A stretch of 64,000 nt of DNA from Ailurus styani (GCA_002007465.1 LNAC01000103.1:1386565-1450564), one strand, 5' to 3'. Positions 35,720-48,174 are shown, numbered from the stretch's first letter. The notes: generated from the sequence alone by a model not told the origin. Program-made: numbers and translations.

Positions 35720-35924
35720 CCAGGGGTGCCTGGGTGGCTCAATTGGTTAAGCAACTGGCTCTTGATTTTGTCTCAGGTCATGAGCTCAGAGTCATGAGAT
35801 CGAGCTCCACTTTGGGCTCTGTGCTCAGTGGGGAGTCTTCTTGAGATTCTTTCCCTCTGCCCCCCCTCCCGTGCTCTCTCTCTCTCTCTCTCTCTCTCTT
35901 AAATAAATAAAGTTTAAAAAAAAT
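35720..35924 (+). mobile_element. can-SINE, full length
   Basis: Head GGGGTGCCTGGGTGGCTCAA after a few extra bases, an older-type body with TTGAGATTCTTTCCCTCTGC, a (TC)n stretch and a single AAATAAATAAAG tail. Target duplication AAATTTCAGAACAGG / AAATCTCAGAACAGG at 35705-35719 and 35925-35939 (one mismatch). Confidence 0.95.
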
Positions 35925-35993
35925 AAATCTCAGAACAGGACAAATGGAAAGAAATTAGCCAAATGTTAAGATTACAAATTTGAAAACTACTTT

Positions 35994-36074
35994 TTATTTA
36001 TTTATTTTTAAACTAATGATGTACTATATGGTGGTTAACTGAACATAATAAAAAAAATAAAACCTTGAAAAAAA
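35994..36074 (+). mobile_element. tiny L1 3'-end insertion
   Basis: AAACTAATGATGTACTATAT then GGTGGTTAACTGAACATAAT is the carnivore L1 3' terminus, followed by A-rich sequence. Target duplication TGAAAACTACTTT at 35981-35993 and 36075-36087. Sixteen bases of T-rich TTATTTATTTATTTTT precede the L1 part and are not L1. Confidence 0.8.
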
Positions 36075-36087
36075 TGAAAACTACTTT

Positions 36088-36572
36088 AATTCATTATTAA
36101 AAATAAAATTTCAGAAAATATTATTAATTTTAGTAGAATGCAAGAAAATAAGTTATATGTGAACTATATAGTTAGGCATACAGAAAAACAAGATAGAAAA
36201 ACTTCTTGAAGTTTCAATTAATATATTCATTCAAGGTATTTTTTGCACACATATGGGGGATAACTATTTATGTTTATATTTTCCTCAGAGCAAGGGGGTT
36301 GGATTGTGGTCATGTTCAGTATAAGACACGCTGGGCAAGAGTGTTTGTAGTGTATTTTTTCCTTGCTGGGTAAGCATTTGTTATACAGTGAAAATGCAAA
36401 CACAGGTAAGTTTTCTGATGCCATCGAGACCTGAATAGTAAAAACAAAGGTTAGCTGCAAATATTTAATCCATTAAAAAAATAACAGAGATTCAATTCTT
36501 ATGTCTTGAGTTTCTAATTGCAGTTTTCCAAAATGGGCAATTGTGACACTGAAGCATATAGTAAAGTTCTTT
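36088..36572. other. unique stretch, nothing recognised
   Basis: No gene or repeat is recognised. The 36227-36460 part is less AT-rich than its surroundings and carries a minus-strand open frame of 77 codons with no known similarity. Confidence 0.4.
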
Positions 36573-36587
36573 ATGAGATTATTTCTA

Positions 36588-36785
36588 GGGGCCTGGGTGG
36601 CTCAGATGGTTAAGTGTTTGTTTTAGGCTCAGGTCATGATCCCAGTGTCCTGGGATTAAGCCCCACAGCCAGCTCCTGGCTCAGCAGGGAGTCTGCTTCT
36701 CCCTCTCCCTCTGCCTCTCCCTCTGCTCATGCTCTCTCTCTCTCTCTGTATCTGTCTCAAATGAATAAATAAAGTCCTTTAAAAA
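36588..36785 (+). mobile_element. can-SINE, full length
   Basis: Perfect 15-bp target duplication ATGAGATTATTTCTA at 36573-36587 and 36786-36800. Head GGGGCCTGGGTGGCTCAG has lost a few bases. CTCCCTCTCCCTCTGCC middle, AAATGAATAAATAAAG tail. Confidence 0.95.
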
Positions 36786-36800
36786 ATGAGATTATTTCTA

Positions 36801-37176
36801 AAACCTTCAAATCCTAATAGAGTTTAGAATTCTTTATATTGGATATGCCCAATATAATATGTCATAATTTTCTGCCTGGCCACATTTATTTATTTCCAAA
36901 AAAGCAAACATACCTAGAAAGATATTTAACTAGAATATGTGAAATGCTAGTAAACTAATTGCATTATGGTGAATTATATTAATATTTATCTTCATATACT
37001 TAAAATTTTATGGTATTAGATTGTTGTTTGTTTATAACTTTCTAAATTTTTGGTATGATATAAATTTTCCTATTATATGCAATTACTAAAATTGCTAATT
37101 AAAAATATTAATATTAAATGGTAAAATAATTCTCCTAATTTTAAATTTCTTCCACATGCTATCTTTAAAATAAGCT
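36801..37176. other. AT-rich stretch, nothing recognised
   Basis: No gene or repeat is recognised. Confidence 0.45.
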
Positions 37177-37362
37177 GGGATGTCTGGGTGGCTCAGTTGT
37201 TAGCCTTCTGCTCAGGTCGTGATCCCAGTCCTGGGATTAAGCGCCGCATCAGGCTCCCCGCTCAGCAGAGAGTATATTTCTCCCTCTCCAACTCCCCCTG
37301 TTTGTATTCCCTCTTTCGCTGTCTCTCTCTCTGTCAAATAAATAAATAAAATCTTTAAAAAA
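37177..37362 (+). mobile_element. can-SINE, shortened
   Basis: Head GGGATGTCTGGGTGGCTCAG, small deletions after GTTGTTAGCC, body AGGTCGTGATCCCAGTCC, tail AAATAAATAAATAAAATC. A weak duplication CTTTAAAATAAG may flank it. Confidence 0.9.
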
Positions 37363-39509
37363 ATAAGTCATGCACACACACACATACACACAGAAAAAAA
37401 TGATTATAATCTGCACAGGCTCACGTAGTGATTATGCTAAATAACTTAAAGAAAAAAGTCCTATCTGTCTAAAAGTAAATTGGCGCTTGTATTATCTTTG
37501 AGAATCTAAAGACTACGCTGAAGATAAACATTACAAAATATTTAAATACAATTAAAATTCTAAGTAGCTATGAAATCCACATAGGCCGCAAGAAACTTTT
37601 TCCCAGTGCAGCACGATCCCTTCCATTTTTGGCCCCAATATGTCACAATCACATACCCACCACATGCCAAATGGTTGGAAAAAGAGACAAAAACTATCAG
37701 AGATCAAAGGATTTGATGTGCTTCCCTACCAATTCAATGGTGCTTTTTAAAACTTTCCTTTTTTATCTTTCGTTCTGATTTCATACTGCCTTGTGATCAA
37801 TATCATCCAGTTAAAAAATAAAGATGTTATTTGTTAGGCATATCAGTATCAAAGATATATATTGGATTGCTCCTTTTCTCCAACAATTAAAATGTACATA
37901 TCATACAGGGAGAAATATCAAATTATTCCAAGATCTTAAAGTAGTGACCCTAATTAACAACTGACTTAACTATCAAAGGCAGACAGTAAGATTAGAGTGT
38001 CTTAATTTTTTTAAATGGAGAGAGAAAAAGAACAGTGAAGAATTACTATATATACATAGAAATATGACTTCTTTAGGTTCCAAATGTTAGCCAGTAAATT
38101 TATAGTTTTATTGAGATCATCAGACCCATTTTCTTCCAAGGTTTAAGAAAATAGTGTATTACTATATTTTTATAATGAAAAAGAAAATAGCAGCATCTTT
38201 CTATTTTTTAGTTTGTACTTTAAAAATGTAACAGTTATTAGTTATTTGCCTTTGATTAGCAAGAATTCCCAGTTTTTACATATCAAGTTTTTTGTGTATA
38301 TTAAATAGAAGTGTACTTAATAGAAAAAAAATTATCATTTGAAGAGAAATTTTGTCTTTCTAAACAAGAAGAAACTTTAAATTTATGTTACTATACGTTA
38401 TTTCACGGTTTATAGTCAGATGACAGTATATGAATTGAGGAAGAGAATATTGGGTGATCTCCATATGTGATTTGGAGATGATAATACACGTGCAGTTCAT
38501 AATTATGGTGATCTTAAATTGTAATTATATGTGAGACTTTTTCACTTTAATTTTCTGAACAAATTTTAAGCCTGAGAATATATAATCATTTTCCTTGAAG
38601 CCATTCTCTTTAAAGACTGTTTTCTAAAAATAAAATTTACTTAAGTATCTTTTTCTTTTACTTAAGTATCTTTAAATGTACTTTATAAACATATATGTAT
38701 TACAAAATTAAGAGAATAATCAAAAATCCAATTTTGGGCTTGTAACTTTAGTTAACTTGATAAATTCAATTAAACTAATAAAATGATTCATTTATTCCTC
38801 ATCATATAATAATCAGATAACATCTTGAGATTACATTTTAAATTTATTTGAACCATTTAGAACAGTTTGTATGGCTATGAAATAGAATTAAAATGAAATT
38901 GATAGTTTCACCATGGAAATACTGTTCTCTCTGAAAGATTCTTATATCATTGTTTCTGTTGATCATAGCAATACATGAACCAAACAGCCGTTGCTCCCAG
39001 ATTACAAGAGAAACTACTATTTTAGTTCTCCACATACAAGAAACTATCAACAATATACACAAGTAATGCTGTATGAAATATACTCACTAATTCCTCATCC
39101 GAAATTTAAATCTTTAAATACAATTATCAGTCACATTAATTACATGGGGAAGAATATTCAGAAATCAAGAAGTTCCTAAATGTACCAGTTTGGACATTTT
39201 CCTAATACTTATGTACAAAACTGAACACTCATGATTACTGGGAAGCTTTTTTTTTCCCTCCTCACCCATCTGTAATGATAAATAATTATAATTGGTTTTC
39301 TGGTATATAACTCATGCTTCAAGATTTTGATAGCCTAGGGAAATACGCAATGGTTCTTAATTTTCAAAAATCTGAACATAATCACATAAAGGACCTCTAT
39401 TAGACCCTGATTGAATTGGAATAGTTTCCAAATATAGGAATGCTAAGAAAGAAAGCTGGAAATCAAACAGAAAATGTCTTTGATTCCTTCCTTAATATAC
39501 CAACAAAAT
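37363..39509. other. 2.1 kb, AT-rich, nothing recognised
   Basis: A short (AC)n lies at 37373-37392. Otherwise no gene or repeat is recognised; open frames near 38844-39179 on both strands are short and overlap each other. Confidence 0.4.
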
Positions 39510-39680
39510 GTCTCATTTCTCCCTCATCTCTCTAGTCTTCCCTCCCTTCTTTTCTCTTTCCCTCTTTTCTTTGTCCTCGCCGCCTTCTCTCTCCCACCTT
39601 CACTTGTCTTCTTCCTCTTACTTTACCACTGCCCTGTAACCTTTTTCGACTCATCCCTCTTCTTTTTCTCCACTATATCT
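39510..39680. repeat. pyrimidine-rich tract
   Basis: CT-rich, purine-poor sequence for about 170 bp with irregular TTCC/TCTC motifs, not a perfect repeat. Confidence 0.7.
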
Positions 39681-39947
39681 TTTCTAAATTAATGTAGATC
39701 TAAGTTTCTAAATTTCAGCACTAGTAAAATTTTGGACTATATATTTTTTTGGTGGGAAGAGTCCTATGCATTATAAAACGTCTAGCAGTATTTTTGGACT
39801 TTGTTCACCAGACGCCAGGAGCAAATGTTCTATAGTCAAATTAAAAAAAAAAACCAAAAATACAAACTTTAGATATTGCCACTGATAAAGGTGTTTAAAT
39901 TAGCCTCAGCCTTATTGTGAGTTCTTGGTAGAATATTCTGTATTTTT
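39681..39947. other. unique stretch, nothing recognised
   Basis: No gene or repeat is recognised. Confidence 0.4.
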
Positions 39948-39962
39948 AAAATATTTTTACTT

Positions 39963-40155
39963 TTTTTTTTTAAAGATTTTATTTATTTGACAGCGGGAGA
40001 GAGATCACAAGTAGGCAGAGAGGCAGGCAGAGAGAGAGGGGGAAAGCAGGCTACCCGCTGAGCAGAGAGCCTGATGTGGGCCTCGATCCCAGGACCCTGA
40101 GATCATGACCTGAGCCGAAGACAGAGGCTTTAATCCACTGAGTCACCCAGGCGCC
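39963..40155 (-). mobile_element. can-SINE, antisense
   Basis: Perfect target duplication AAAATATTTTTACTT at 39948-39962 and 40156-40170. Young-type AGGCAGAGAGGCAGG middle; head ends GAGTCACCCAGGCGCC. Confidence 0.95.
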
Positions 40156-40170
40156 AAAATATTTTTACTT

Positions 40171-41090
40171 CTATATGAATTCATTATTTTTAAGATGTTA
40201 ACAAACTGCTAAATGCAAAGATACATGCTTGGTTGCTTGTGTTATAAATTATTTCTTGGGATGATCCTTTTACTTTAAAATTGTTATGGCACATTGAAAG
40301 CTGTAGAAAATATATAAGGAAAAGTACTGTTTAAGAAACAGAGAAATTGAAAGTTATATGTAATCTAGTCAAATCTACTGAGTAACAGTTTAGCTTTTTT
40401 TTTTGCAGCTGCCCTTTGAACAATTTTAGTTATATGTATAACCAACATCCCAAACTCCTTAGTATCTCAAAATTAAAAAAAAAAAAACAACTCCTTTGTC
40501 CACCATATCTTTTTCTTCTTACATCACTTAAGTGACACAATTTCTAAAAATCTTTGATATTATAATAATTTCTTCAATTGGTTCTCTCGGTTTCCAAAAC
40601 ACATTGGTAGATAAGATTTTCTTTTTTTTATTTGAAGAAACTTCATAATATTTTTCGAGTTCAATCATCTATATGAACTGCTTCAACTGAGTTGATTTTT
40701 GTACTAATTTTCTGTAAGACAGACAGAAGAAAAAAGTGATACAGTTGTGGGTATACAAAGATGCCTACTAAGGATCTATATAATGTTCATTGACATGCCA
40801 GGTCATTGAGATTGGGACATGATGTGATACTCTTTACCAGACTTTCAGAAGGAGTGTTCTTCCTGAATATAGCATGATATTTTCAGCCATGATTATATGG
40901 AGTACAGACTTAAACCTTTCTCTATAAATAAAAAAAGTTAAATCCCTTGTCTTCTCTAGGATAATATTTGAGTCATTTGCAAGATCATAATGGCCATAAG
41001 GTTTCTATTCTTCTCTTCCCTAATTCTGATAAAAAATGAGAAGATAAAATTAGGATTTAATTTCTATCTATTCTTAAATAAACCTAGCCA
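40171..41090. other. AT-rich stretch, nothing recognised
   Basis: No gene or confident repeat; a 13-A run near 40477. Confidence 0.45.
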
Positions 41091-41177
41091 AGAAAAAGAA
41101 AGAAGGAAGGAAGGAAAAAAAGAAGGAAAGAAAGAAAGAAAGAGAGAAAGAGAGGAAGAAAGGAAGAAAGGAAGAGG
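41091..41177. repeat. GAAA/GGAA purine-rich simple repeat
   Basis: About 85 bp of almost pure purine with AAGG and AAAG units on the plus strand. Confidence 0.92.
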
Positions 41178-41390
41178 CCGACATTGGGCAACAAAACTGC
41201 TTTTAGTAACAGCAGCATAGCTGGAAGGAGAACTTGTGAGGAATGAGATAAAACTATTCTCACACCAATGAATTGAGAGGGTTACAAAGAGACTATTAAA
41301 GAGGGGGAAAAAAACCCAAACTTTCTGGTGATACTTTACAAAGCAGAGAAAAGCACATAATAAGCAGGAAGCCAAGCAGTAAAAAGAAAA

Positions 41391-41391
<1 letters not shown>
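41178..41391. other. unclassified sequence between purine tract and poly-A
   Basis: No similarity recognised. Because it ends in a long poly-A it could be part of a retrotransposed copy, but no target duplication or gene similarity is seen. Confidence 0.3.

Positions 41392-41422
<31 letters not shown>
41392..41422. repeat. poly-A run of 31
   Basis: Uninterrupted A run, the longest in the window, preceded by GTAAAAAGAAAAC and followed by GGCCACTG. Confidence 0.95.
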
Positions 41423-41425
<3 letters not shown>

Positions 41426-42098
41426 CACTGAAAGATATGTAAGAAGACTACCTTAAAGCATTGAAGAAATAACTTTCTTTGAACTGGATTTATTGTTCAG
41501 AGTAGGACAGGAACATAGAAATTGTGTGATTCATATCTTCAAAAAGATTAAAAAGAAAAGTTTCTTCTGAGAAAGTAGAACTAGCCTTTACAGGGAAGGA
41601 CACATCAGCAATAAAAACCATTAAATGTTGTTTAAAGGCAAAGTTGTCAAATTAAAAGTTGAGATGTACTCATTACAAAAGGATATTATGAATCAAATCA
41701 AGCAGAAACATAAAACTGAAAGAAAGCAAAAATACAACCACAAGCAAATATACAATAGCATACCATACAAATAACTATTCATAAACATACATCATGTCTA
41801 TATAAAGAAACACATATATATACACAACATAAATACCAGAAAAATATATTAATTATATTCTTATATATTATATATAAAACCAGAAAATATATTCCCCAAG
41901 GAGAAATTTAATAATCTCTGATAATTATCTCTACTCAAAATACATTAAAATTAAAAATGAAAACATATATATAAAATTAGATTTTTAAAAAATAACCCCT
42001 TTGCGTATAATCTAAAATTTTCTCACTAACATTTAGGAGAAAGAAAATGTCAAAAGTACATTTATGGCTTACTAATTTTAAATATTAAAAAGATCACA
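41423..42098. other. AT-rich stretch, nothing recognised
   Basis: TATATA-rich patches at about 41810-41880 and 41960-41975. No gene or repeat is recognised. Confidence 0.45.
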
Positions 42099-42284
42099 GG
42101 GTGCATGGGTGGCTGTCGGTTGGGCCTCTGACTCTTGGTTTCAGTTCAGTGATCAGAGGGTTGTGAGATAGAGCCCTGCCTCAAGCTCCATGCTCAGAGG
42201 GGAATCTGCTTGAGATTTTTTCCCTCTGTCCCTCCCCTTGGCTCTTTCTCTCAAATAAATAATAAAATCTTAAAAAAAAAAAAA
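42099..42284 (+). mobile_element. can-SINE, diverged
   Basis: Head GGGTGCATGGGTGGCTG with several changes, TGAGATTTTTTCCCTCTGTC middle and AAATAAATAATAAAATC tail. No convincing target duplication; an older copy. Confidence 0.88.
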
Positions 42285-42957
42285 GGTCTCATTCATATTG
42301 TAGTTAACACTTTCATGTGTTCAGGTATTTTTGATCCCGGAATCCTTTTTTTGTGTGAGATCTAAAAATCACTTTCCTAAATAGTACTTATAGGATTTAT
42401 TCCCGGAGAAGACATACCAGACCATACACAAGACAATTTTCCTAATTACTCATCCCTGACCACAGCTTTGTTTATTCTCCTCTTTCTGAAAGGCAGGTTG
42501 TGATGATAAAATGTAGATCCCTTTCTGATAGGACCACATCAAAGCCAAACCCCATCATAGCTATTATTTGTTCAAATATTAGAGCTATTATTTGCTCAAA
42601 TATTTTGACTCTATTATTCTGAACTTTTTGTTTTCCTTAACTATGCTCTGTCCTTAGCCTGTAAGAAAGCAATTGTTTCCCTGATGGTGTTTTAGGCATT
42701 ATGAGATAAAATTTTGCATAAAATATGCACAATTCCCATGATTCCTTATACCAATCCTCTCCTGCAATCATGGAGGGGGGTGCAATAAAAGGATGAGAGG
42801 GATGGCTGAGGAAAGATACGTGGTTGTCGTTAGCAAGAGGAAACAAGCTGTTAATGCACTCTGAGCCATATTTCCCATTCCCCATGTATTTGCTGCTATA
42901 AACACTTTTTTCTAAGTAACATCTTGGCACACACATGAAAGAGTATCTCAGTTACTT
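42285..42957. other. unique stretch with a short duplication
   Basis: GCTATTATTTGTTCAAATAT and GCTATTATTTGCTCAAATAT occur side by side at about 42560-42605, a tandem duplication of about 25 bp. Nothing else is recognised. Confidence 0.45.

Positions 42958-42960
<3 letters not shown>

Positions 42961-42996
<36 letters not shown>
42961..42996. repeat. (TG)n microsatellite
   Basis: About 16 TG units after TATG. Confidence 0.97.
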
Positions 42997-42997
<1 letters not shown>

Positions 42998-44529
42998 TTT
43001 ACTTTGTATCTGATGTGCTCCATGGTGGAACCTTGTTTTGCCATGCATTCTGAGATTTTTTTATTGTATGATCATGTGTGATCACACTTTACCCGTGGCA
43101 ATTCTTGGAAGAAAGAAGTCCTCTAGAGAGAATTTTGTTTGCTTTCCTAGGTACCTGGCTTCCTAACAACCAAAGAATGTTTTAAAATAATTCCTTGCCT
43201 CCAGGATAGTTGGAGCTGAGGTTATTTTATATTTGGGTAGCAAACTCACATGTGGCTTGTAGTTGTAAAATTTCTAAGTTTTTTTTGTTGATGTTCCCCT
43301 ACTTTCCAACCACTCTCTGTTTCAGACAGTGAGGTGACTTCTTGTGGTCCTGTGGATTTGATTTTATTCTACTTTATTTTTTAACTATGATTTAAGTTTT
43401 GGAATTTGCAGCTTTATGTTTTCACCTCCATATGTGAAGGCCTTGGTCCTGTTAAAAAAAAAATGTCTACTGAAGTTATTAGAGATTTTCAGTTATCCGT
43501 AAGGATACCTGGAGCTTCTGAGATGCTTACATTTCTGGATTCCAATTCCTGCATATTTGATGTCTGTGTATTTCTCTTATTGATTTCCTTTCCTTTTCAG
43601 TGACGTAAAATCATTTTCCTGCATATTTAATATTTTGCCATGCAGCAGTTATTCAGTCTCTCTTGTTCATTGTACTTATGCAGTGGGTGATCCCTTGTGT
43701 TTATAGCATTATGTTGTCCAAATTATTCATAGGAAAGTCAATTATTTATTAACAAAATGTCAATGCCTCATTTTTAAAATTTTCAATATTTGATATTCAA
43801 ATGTTTCAATTCAATGCATTTTGGATCCATGAAAGTCAATACATCAGACTTTAATGTTTGCAGCTATAGTATCCTTTTACATCTTGTCACATGTAAATTA
43901 AGTTTTTTAATACCTTATATGAATTACATTGAATTTGTATATGAATATGTATTTATATGAATTACATTAGCTCTAACACAAAACATAATTAAGTGCAGCT
44001 ATATTGAGTGCTTCTAATCTCTTTTCATTTCAAGACACTTTAGAAAAATTTGACATTGATTTTGGCACATAAAGGAACCAATATTGAGGAAAAAGCTCAT
44101 CTTTCACATACTTTTTACATTTCGAAACATAAAAAAAGAGCCATTTGTGTTTGTCTTCAAACCAATATTAAAAATGCACAAGAGTGTGAAACTAAATATT
44201 TAAACAGGGAGAGAATACATAGAGAAAAACAAAAATAGTGAGAAACTTCACTCACAATCTGGTGATAGGAGAAACTGATTTAGCTATTCTGAATACGAAA
44301 GCTATAGCTAATCCTACATAATCTACTAAGAGTAGAAACTTCTGACAGATTACAGAGATGTATTTATATTAAAGAAGTAAATAAAATGAATAGGCAAATA
44401 TTCATGACTTAGCTTAAGAAATATCACCAGTACATTTTTAACTTCTCTGTTAAACCCTATGCTTCATCCTAAATGCAGCTGTAATCATGATTTTCATGTT
44501 TTAATGACTTGATTTTTACTAAAATTTTG
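42997..44529. other. 1.5 kb, nothing recognised
   Basis: No gene or confident repeat. TATATGAATTACATT occurs twice at about 43916-43967. Confidence 0.4.
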
Positions 44530-45965
44530 TATCATAGGAAAAATATATTACGTGAATCTTTTTTGCTCCCTGTACGCTGCTTCCACTTATCTCTCTTCCA
44601 TGTGAGAGATACTGTTAGTTATCCCTTGTTTTCTTCATAAGTACATGACATACTTGTGCATCCTATGTTTTTCATCTTGGATAACATGAAATAATATTTA
44701 GTGTACTTTTTTATGACTTACTTATCTTGTGCTCAACATTGTTTTGACTCATTCTGCTTGATGAGCATAACATTGCTAGGTGATATTTATAGTATGGATA
44801 CAACTATTCTAGTCTTGATGGACAGTGACTCTATTTGTTATTGCATGTCATCAGCATTCTAATACATGTCTCTTGGTCAAAATGTAAAAGAATTCGTCTA
44901 TACAGTATACTAAATAGTGGAATTATTAATCATGTACCTGCAATGTGACAAGATAAAGTCAAATGGTTTTATGAAATGATTATAATCATTTAAATTTGAA
45001 CTGGCAATAAATGAATGTAACTGTTACTACACTTCCTCAGCAAGACTTGGTGGCATCAAACCTAAAATCTAATAAAATCGTGACTATGAAGTGATAATAA
45101 CTGAGTATATTATTTGCATTTACCTGATTGCTAATGTAGTTTGTAATTTTTTCATACAGTTATTTGCTATTTCCATAGATGTTTCTTCCCATTCAAATGC
45201 TTTTTCTATTTTTTATTAGTTTTTTTTCTAGTTGATTTATAGTTCTTTATATTCCAGAAACAGTTTTTTATAAATAGCTAATCTAATATTTGAAATATTC
45301 CTTTGCTTCTCTAACAGAATTTTTAAAGAATAAAGCCCTAGATATCAATATAAGAAGTTTACCAATCAAAAGTATGCATCAATCAAAAATTTGTATTTTA
45401 AGATACGTTTACTTGAAAAAAAACCTACCTTGAGATCTTAAGTAAATTATCCTAGTTTTTATCAAAGATATTCAATATTTTATTTTTGTCATTGTATCAT
45501 TAATCCATTTATAATTGACTTTTAAAATAAATGTAAGGCAGTATTTTTGCTCATAGGTAGCCAATTGTAACCGTAGTATTTATTTGACAGGCATATTTTC
45601 ATGAGAAACTTGAAATGCCAGTACTGTCATAGTTCAAATTTTTGTATGTTAGTACATTAAGTTCTGATTTTATTTTCTGTACCACTCACTAACTTAACTT
45701 TGCCAGATCATGTTGCCTCAATTACTCTAGCTTTATAATAAATTAGGTTATTTTGACTGAAACATTATTTAATATATAGACTTAGGAAATTTGAAATTTC
45801 TATGATATTTGAAAATATTAACTGATTTTATGTTCAATATACTGACCTATTTTCTAATGTTTTTCAGCAAACACATGTGTGTCTCTCTCTCTTAAGCAAT
45901 TGTATGTATCTTGGCTAGATTTTTCCTAAGTACCTAATTTTTATTGTTACTGTAAAAAATGACTG
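44530..45965 (-). mobile_element. ancient L1, antisense
   Basis: Plus-strand landmarks of reversed L1 ORF2 run in order. They include GTTGATTTATAGTTCTTTATATTCC-type sequence at about 45230 and TAATCCATTTATAATTGACT at 45500. Then come ATGTTGCCTCAATTACTCTA with GCTTTATAATAAA at 45710, and CTAGATTTTTCCTAAGTACC at 45914. The left part is very diverged and its limit is a guess. Confidence 0.65.
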
Positions 45966-45975
45966 CCACTGTGCC

Positions 45976-46002
45976 ACACAGACACACACACACACACACA
46001 CA
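45976..46002. repeat. (CA)n microsatellite
   Basis: About 12 CA units between the antisense L1 and the sense LINE fragment to its right. Confidence 0.92.
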
Positions 46003-46039
46003 AGTTTTACCACTTAAGTGACTGTTTAAGATTTCATTT

Positions 46040-47165
46040 GAAAAGTGAAATCATACCAGGACAAATCAGAATTAAACTTTTGAAAAGTGAAGAAAAAGGG
46101 AAAAAAAACCTAGAAGGTAGAGAGAAACAACTTATTACCATAGGGAATCACTAATTTAAATGACAGCATATTACTCATGTGAAATAACAGAGGTCTGTGG
46201 AAAGTGACACAATATTTTTAAATGGTGAAAGAAAATATTTGTTGAATGAAAATTCTATATCTGGTGAAACTATACTTCAGGAAAGAAGAGCAAATAAAGA
46301 TAGCTCCATGAAATACTAAAATACTCCATTGATAGTAGAACTTCTTTTAAAGAATGGCTAATGGAAATTCTTTGAACAGAAAGGAAATGATAGAAGCAGA
46401 AAGCTTGGAGTGTTGAAGAAAGAAAGAACAACAGAAAGAGCAAAAATATGGTTATATACAATAGGCTCCCCTTTTAATAAGTTTTATAAATCATACAGGT
46501 GATTGAATTACAAATTATGACACTATCTGATTCTCAAGACTATGATATTTACAAGTGAGGAAGGTAAAAGCATCTACATTGAAGTAAGATTTCCACACTC
46601 CACACACAAACACACATACATAATGCATGCATATTCAAAATGGAAAAAAAAAAGGGCACCTGGGTGGCTCAGTCATTGAGTGTCTGCCTTTGGCTCGGAT
46701 CATGATCCCAGCATCCTGGGACTGAGCCCCTCATATGGCTCCCTGCTTTGCTGGAAGCCTGCTTCTCCCTCTCCCCCTGCTTGTGTTCCCTCTCTCACTA
46801 TCTCTCTCTTTCTATGTCAAATAAATAAATAAAAGTAAAGTCTTAAAAAAAAAAAACCAAAATGGAAAAATCATACAAAGAGGTATACTCAAAAACACTA
46901 TATTTATATCAAGATGGAATCCTCAAGATATATTCAAGTAACCCAAGAGAAAGGCAAGAAAAGAAACAGAAAAAGAAAGAAAGAAAAGAGAAACAGAGTA
47001 ATGAGAACCAGAGGAAACAAACAGAAAACAAATGATAAGGTGAGAGACATTAGCTCTAACATACCAATACCTTTAATATAAATGATCTAAATACACCAAG
47101 AAAAAAGATTGGCTGAGTAGATAGAAAAAATATGAACCAACTCTGTTCTCTTTACAAGAATTGTA
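46040..47165 (+). mobile_element. old L1, sense, region before and into ORF2, split by a SINE
   Basis: GAAAATTCTATATCTGGTGA then AAAGAAGAGCAAATAAAGAT and a TTCTTTGAACAGAAAGGAAA segment match the non-coding part upstream of ORF2 in old L1. After the SINE, the codons around 47055-47165 recall the start of ORF2 (a run resembling DWL followed by LQE near the end). Frames are broken by stops. Confidence 0.55.
46653..46857 (+). mobile_element. can-SINE inside the old L1
   Basis: Head GGGCACCTGGGTGGCTCAG, body with CAGCATCCTGGGACTGAGCC, tail AAATAAATAAATAAAAG plus poly-A. Target duplication CAAAATGGAAAAA at 46636-46648 and 46858-46870, with extra A's before the head. Confidence 0.93.
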
Positions 47166-47599
47166 AGTGATCATAACAAACCATACAAAAGTATTTCTTC
47201 ACTTCAACAGAATTCTTTGTCTAGCCTTGGTGCTGTCATCTAACCAGAAAAACTTCTGCAGAGTTCGGAGATTCAAAAGCATCAGTACTCCCAAAGGGGG
47301 ATGATTGCTGTGATTCCAAGGATTCCTAAAGCTTACCCTTACTTTTATTCCATATTTCATCATAGAGTATCTTTAGGGTTCTAATTTTTTTTCTATGGGA
47401 AATAGGAGAATTACCTAGAATGGATGGAATAATGTTTGTGTTGTCAATTCCTTTTTCTTTAAAAATCCACTGATTGCTTCATCTGTAAGTTTATAAAAGA
47501 GTTGGTTTAAATATTTGTATAATTTTCTTGCTTAAGATTTTCTCCTGATCTACTGAATTGGTTGCCAAACAAAAATAGGAGTCATTTTGGATATATAAC
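47166..47599. other. unique stretch, nothing recognised
   Basis: No gene or repeat is recognised. Confidence 0.4.
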
Positions 47600-48164
47600 A
47601 CACCTGCAGATTCCTACAAGATTGAAAAATAAGCTCTGTTGATTTTATATCCAAGATAGACATTGCTTGTGTTATTTTTCTCTTTTCATATAGCCTCTAC
47701 TCTGATTCAGCCCACCCTACTTAATCTCTCACTCAGACTACATTAGTCTTCTAAATGATTTTCAATTCTTGCCCCATTTTGTTCAACAGAATCATCTTTG
47801 TAAAATCAAAATATCATTTCTGTATTGTTCTATTTAGACCTTTTATTTTCTTCACCTATTTCTTGGAATATCTCTGAGCAGTTCTATTACAACATAATCA
47901 TATGGGGCTCCGTTTGATCTTCAAGTCTTTCTTACTTTCTTATGTGTTAACAAAGATTACTTCCATTTCTGAAAGAACATTCATGTTACACATCTACCTG
48001 GTCACATCATTTATTCACTAACACCTATTTAAGTCAGATTTCTTTTGCCACTGTGCTTCAGGATATCTTCTGAATAAATGGCTTTCTGGGGACAAATTCA
48101 TTGTACATTTCTCAGTCCTTATATTACTTGAAACATTTGCAAGAATTGAGAATATTGACTATTT
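47600..48164 (+). repeat. L2 LINE fragment, sense
   Basis: CCCACCCTACTTAATCTCTC then ACTCAGACTACATTAGTCTT follows the L2 segment around TCTCTCACCTGGACTACTGC; a TTCTTGCCCCATTTT segment and AATCATCTTTGTAAAATCAA come next in order. The 3' half is only loosely similar. Confidence 0.6.
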
Positions 48165-48174
48165 CATGGTCTTT

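Noticed and set aside
36227..36460. Possible conserved exon (less AT-rich, 77-codon minus-strand frame)
   Set aside because: No recognised protein similarity and no clear splice sites; conservation across species would be needed to support it.
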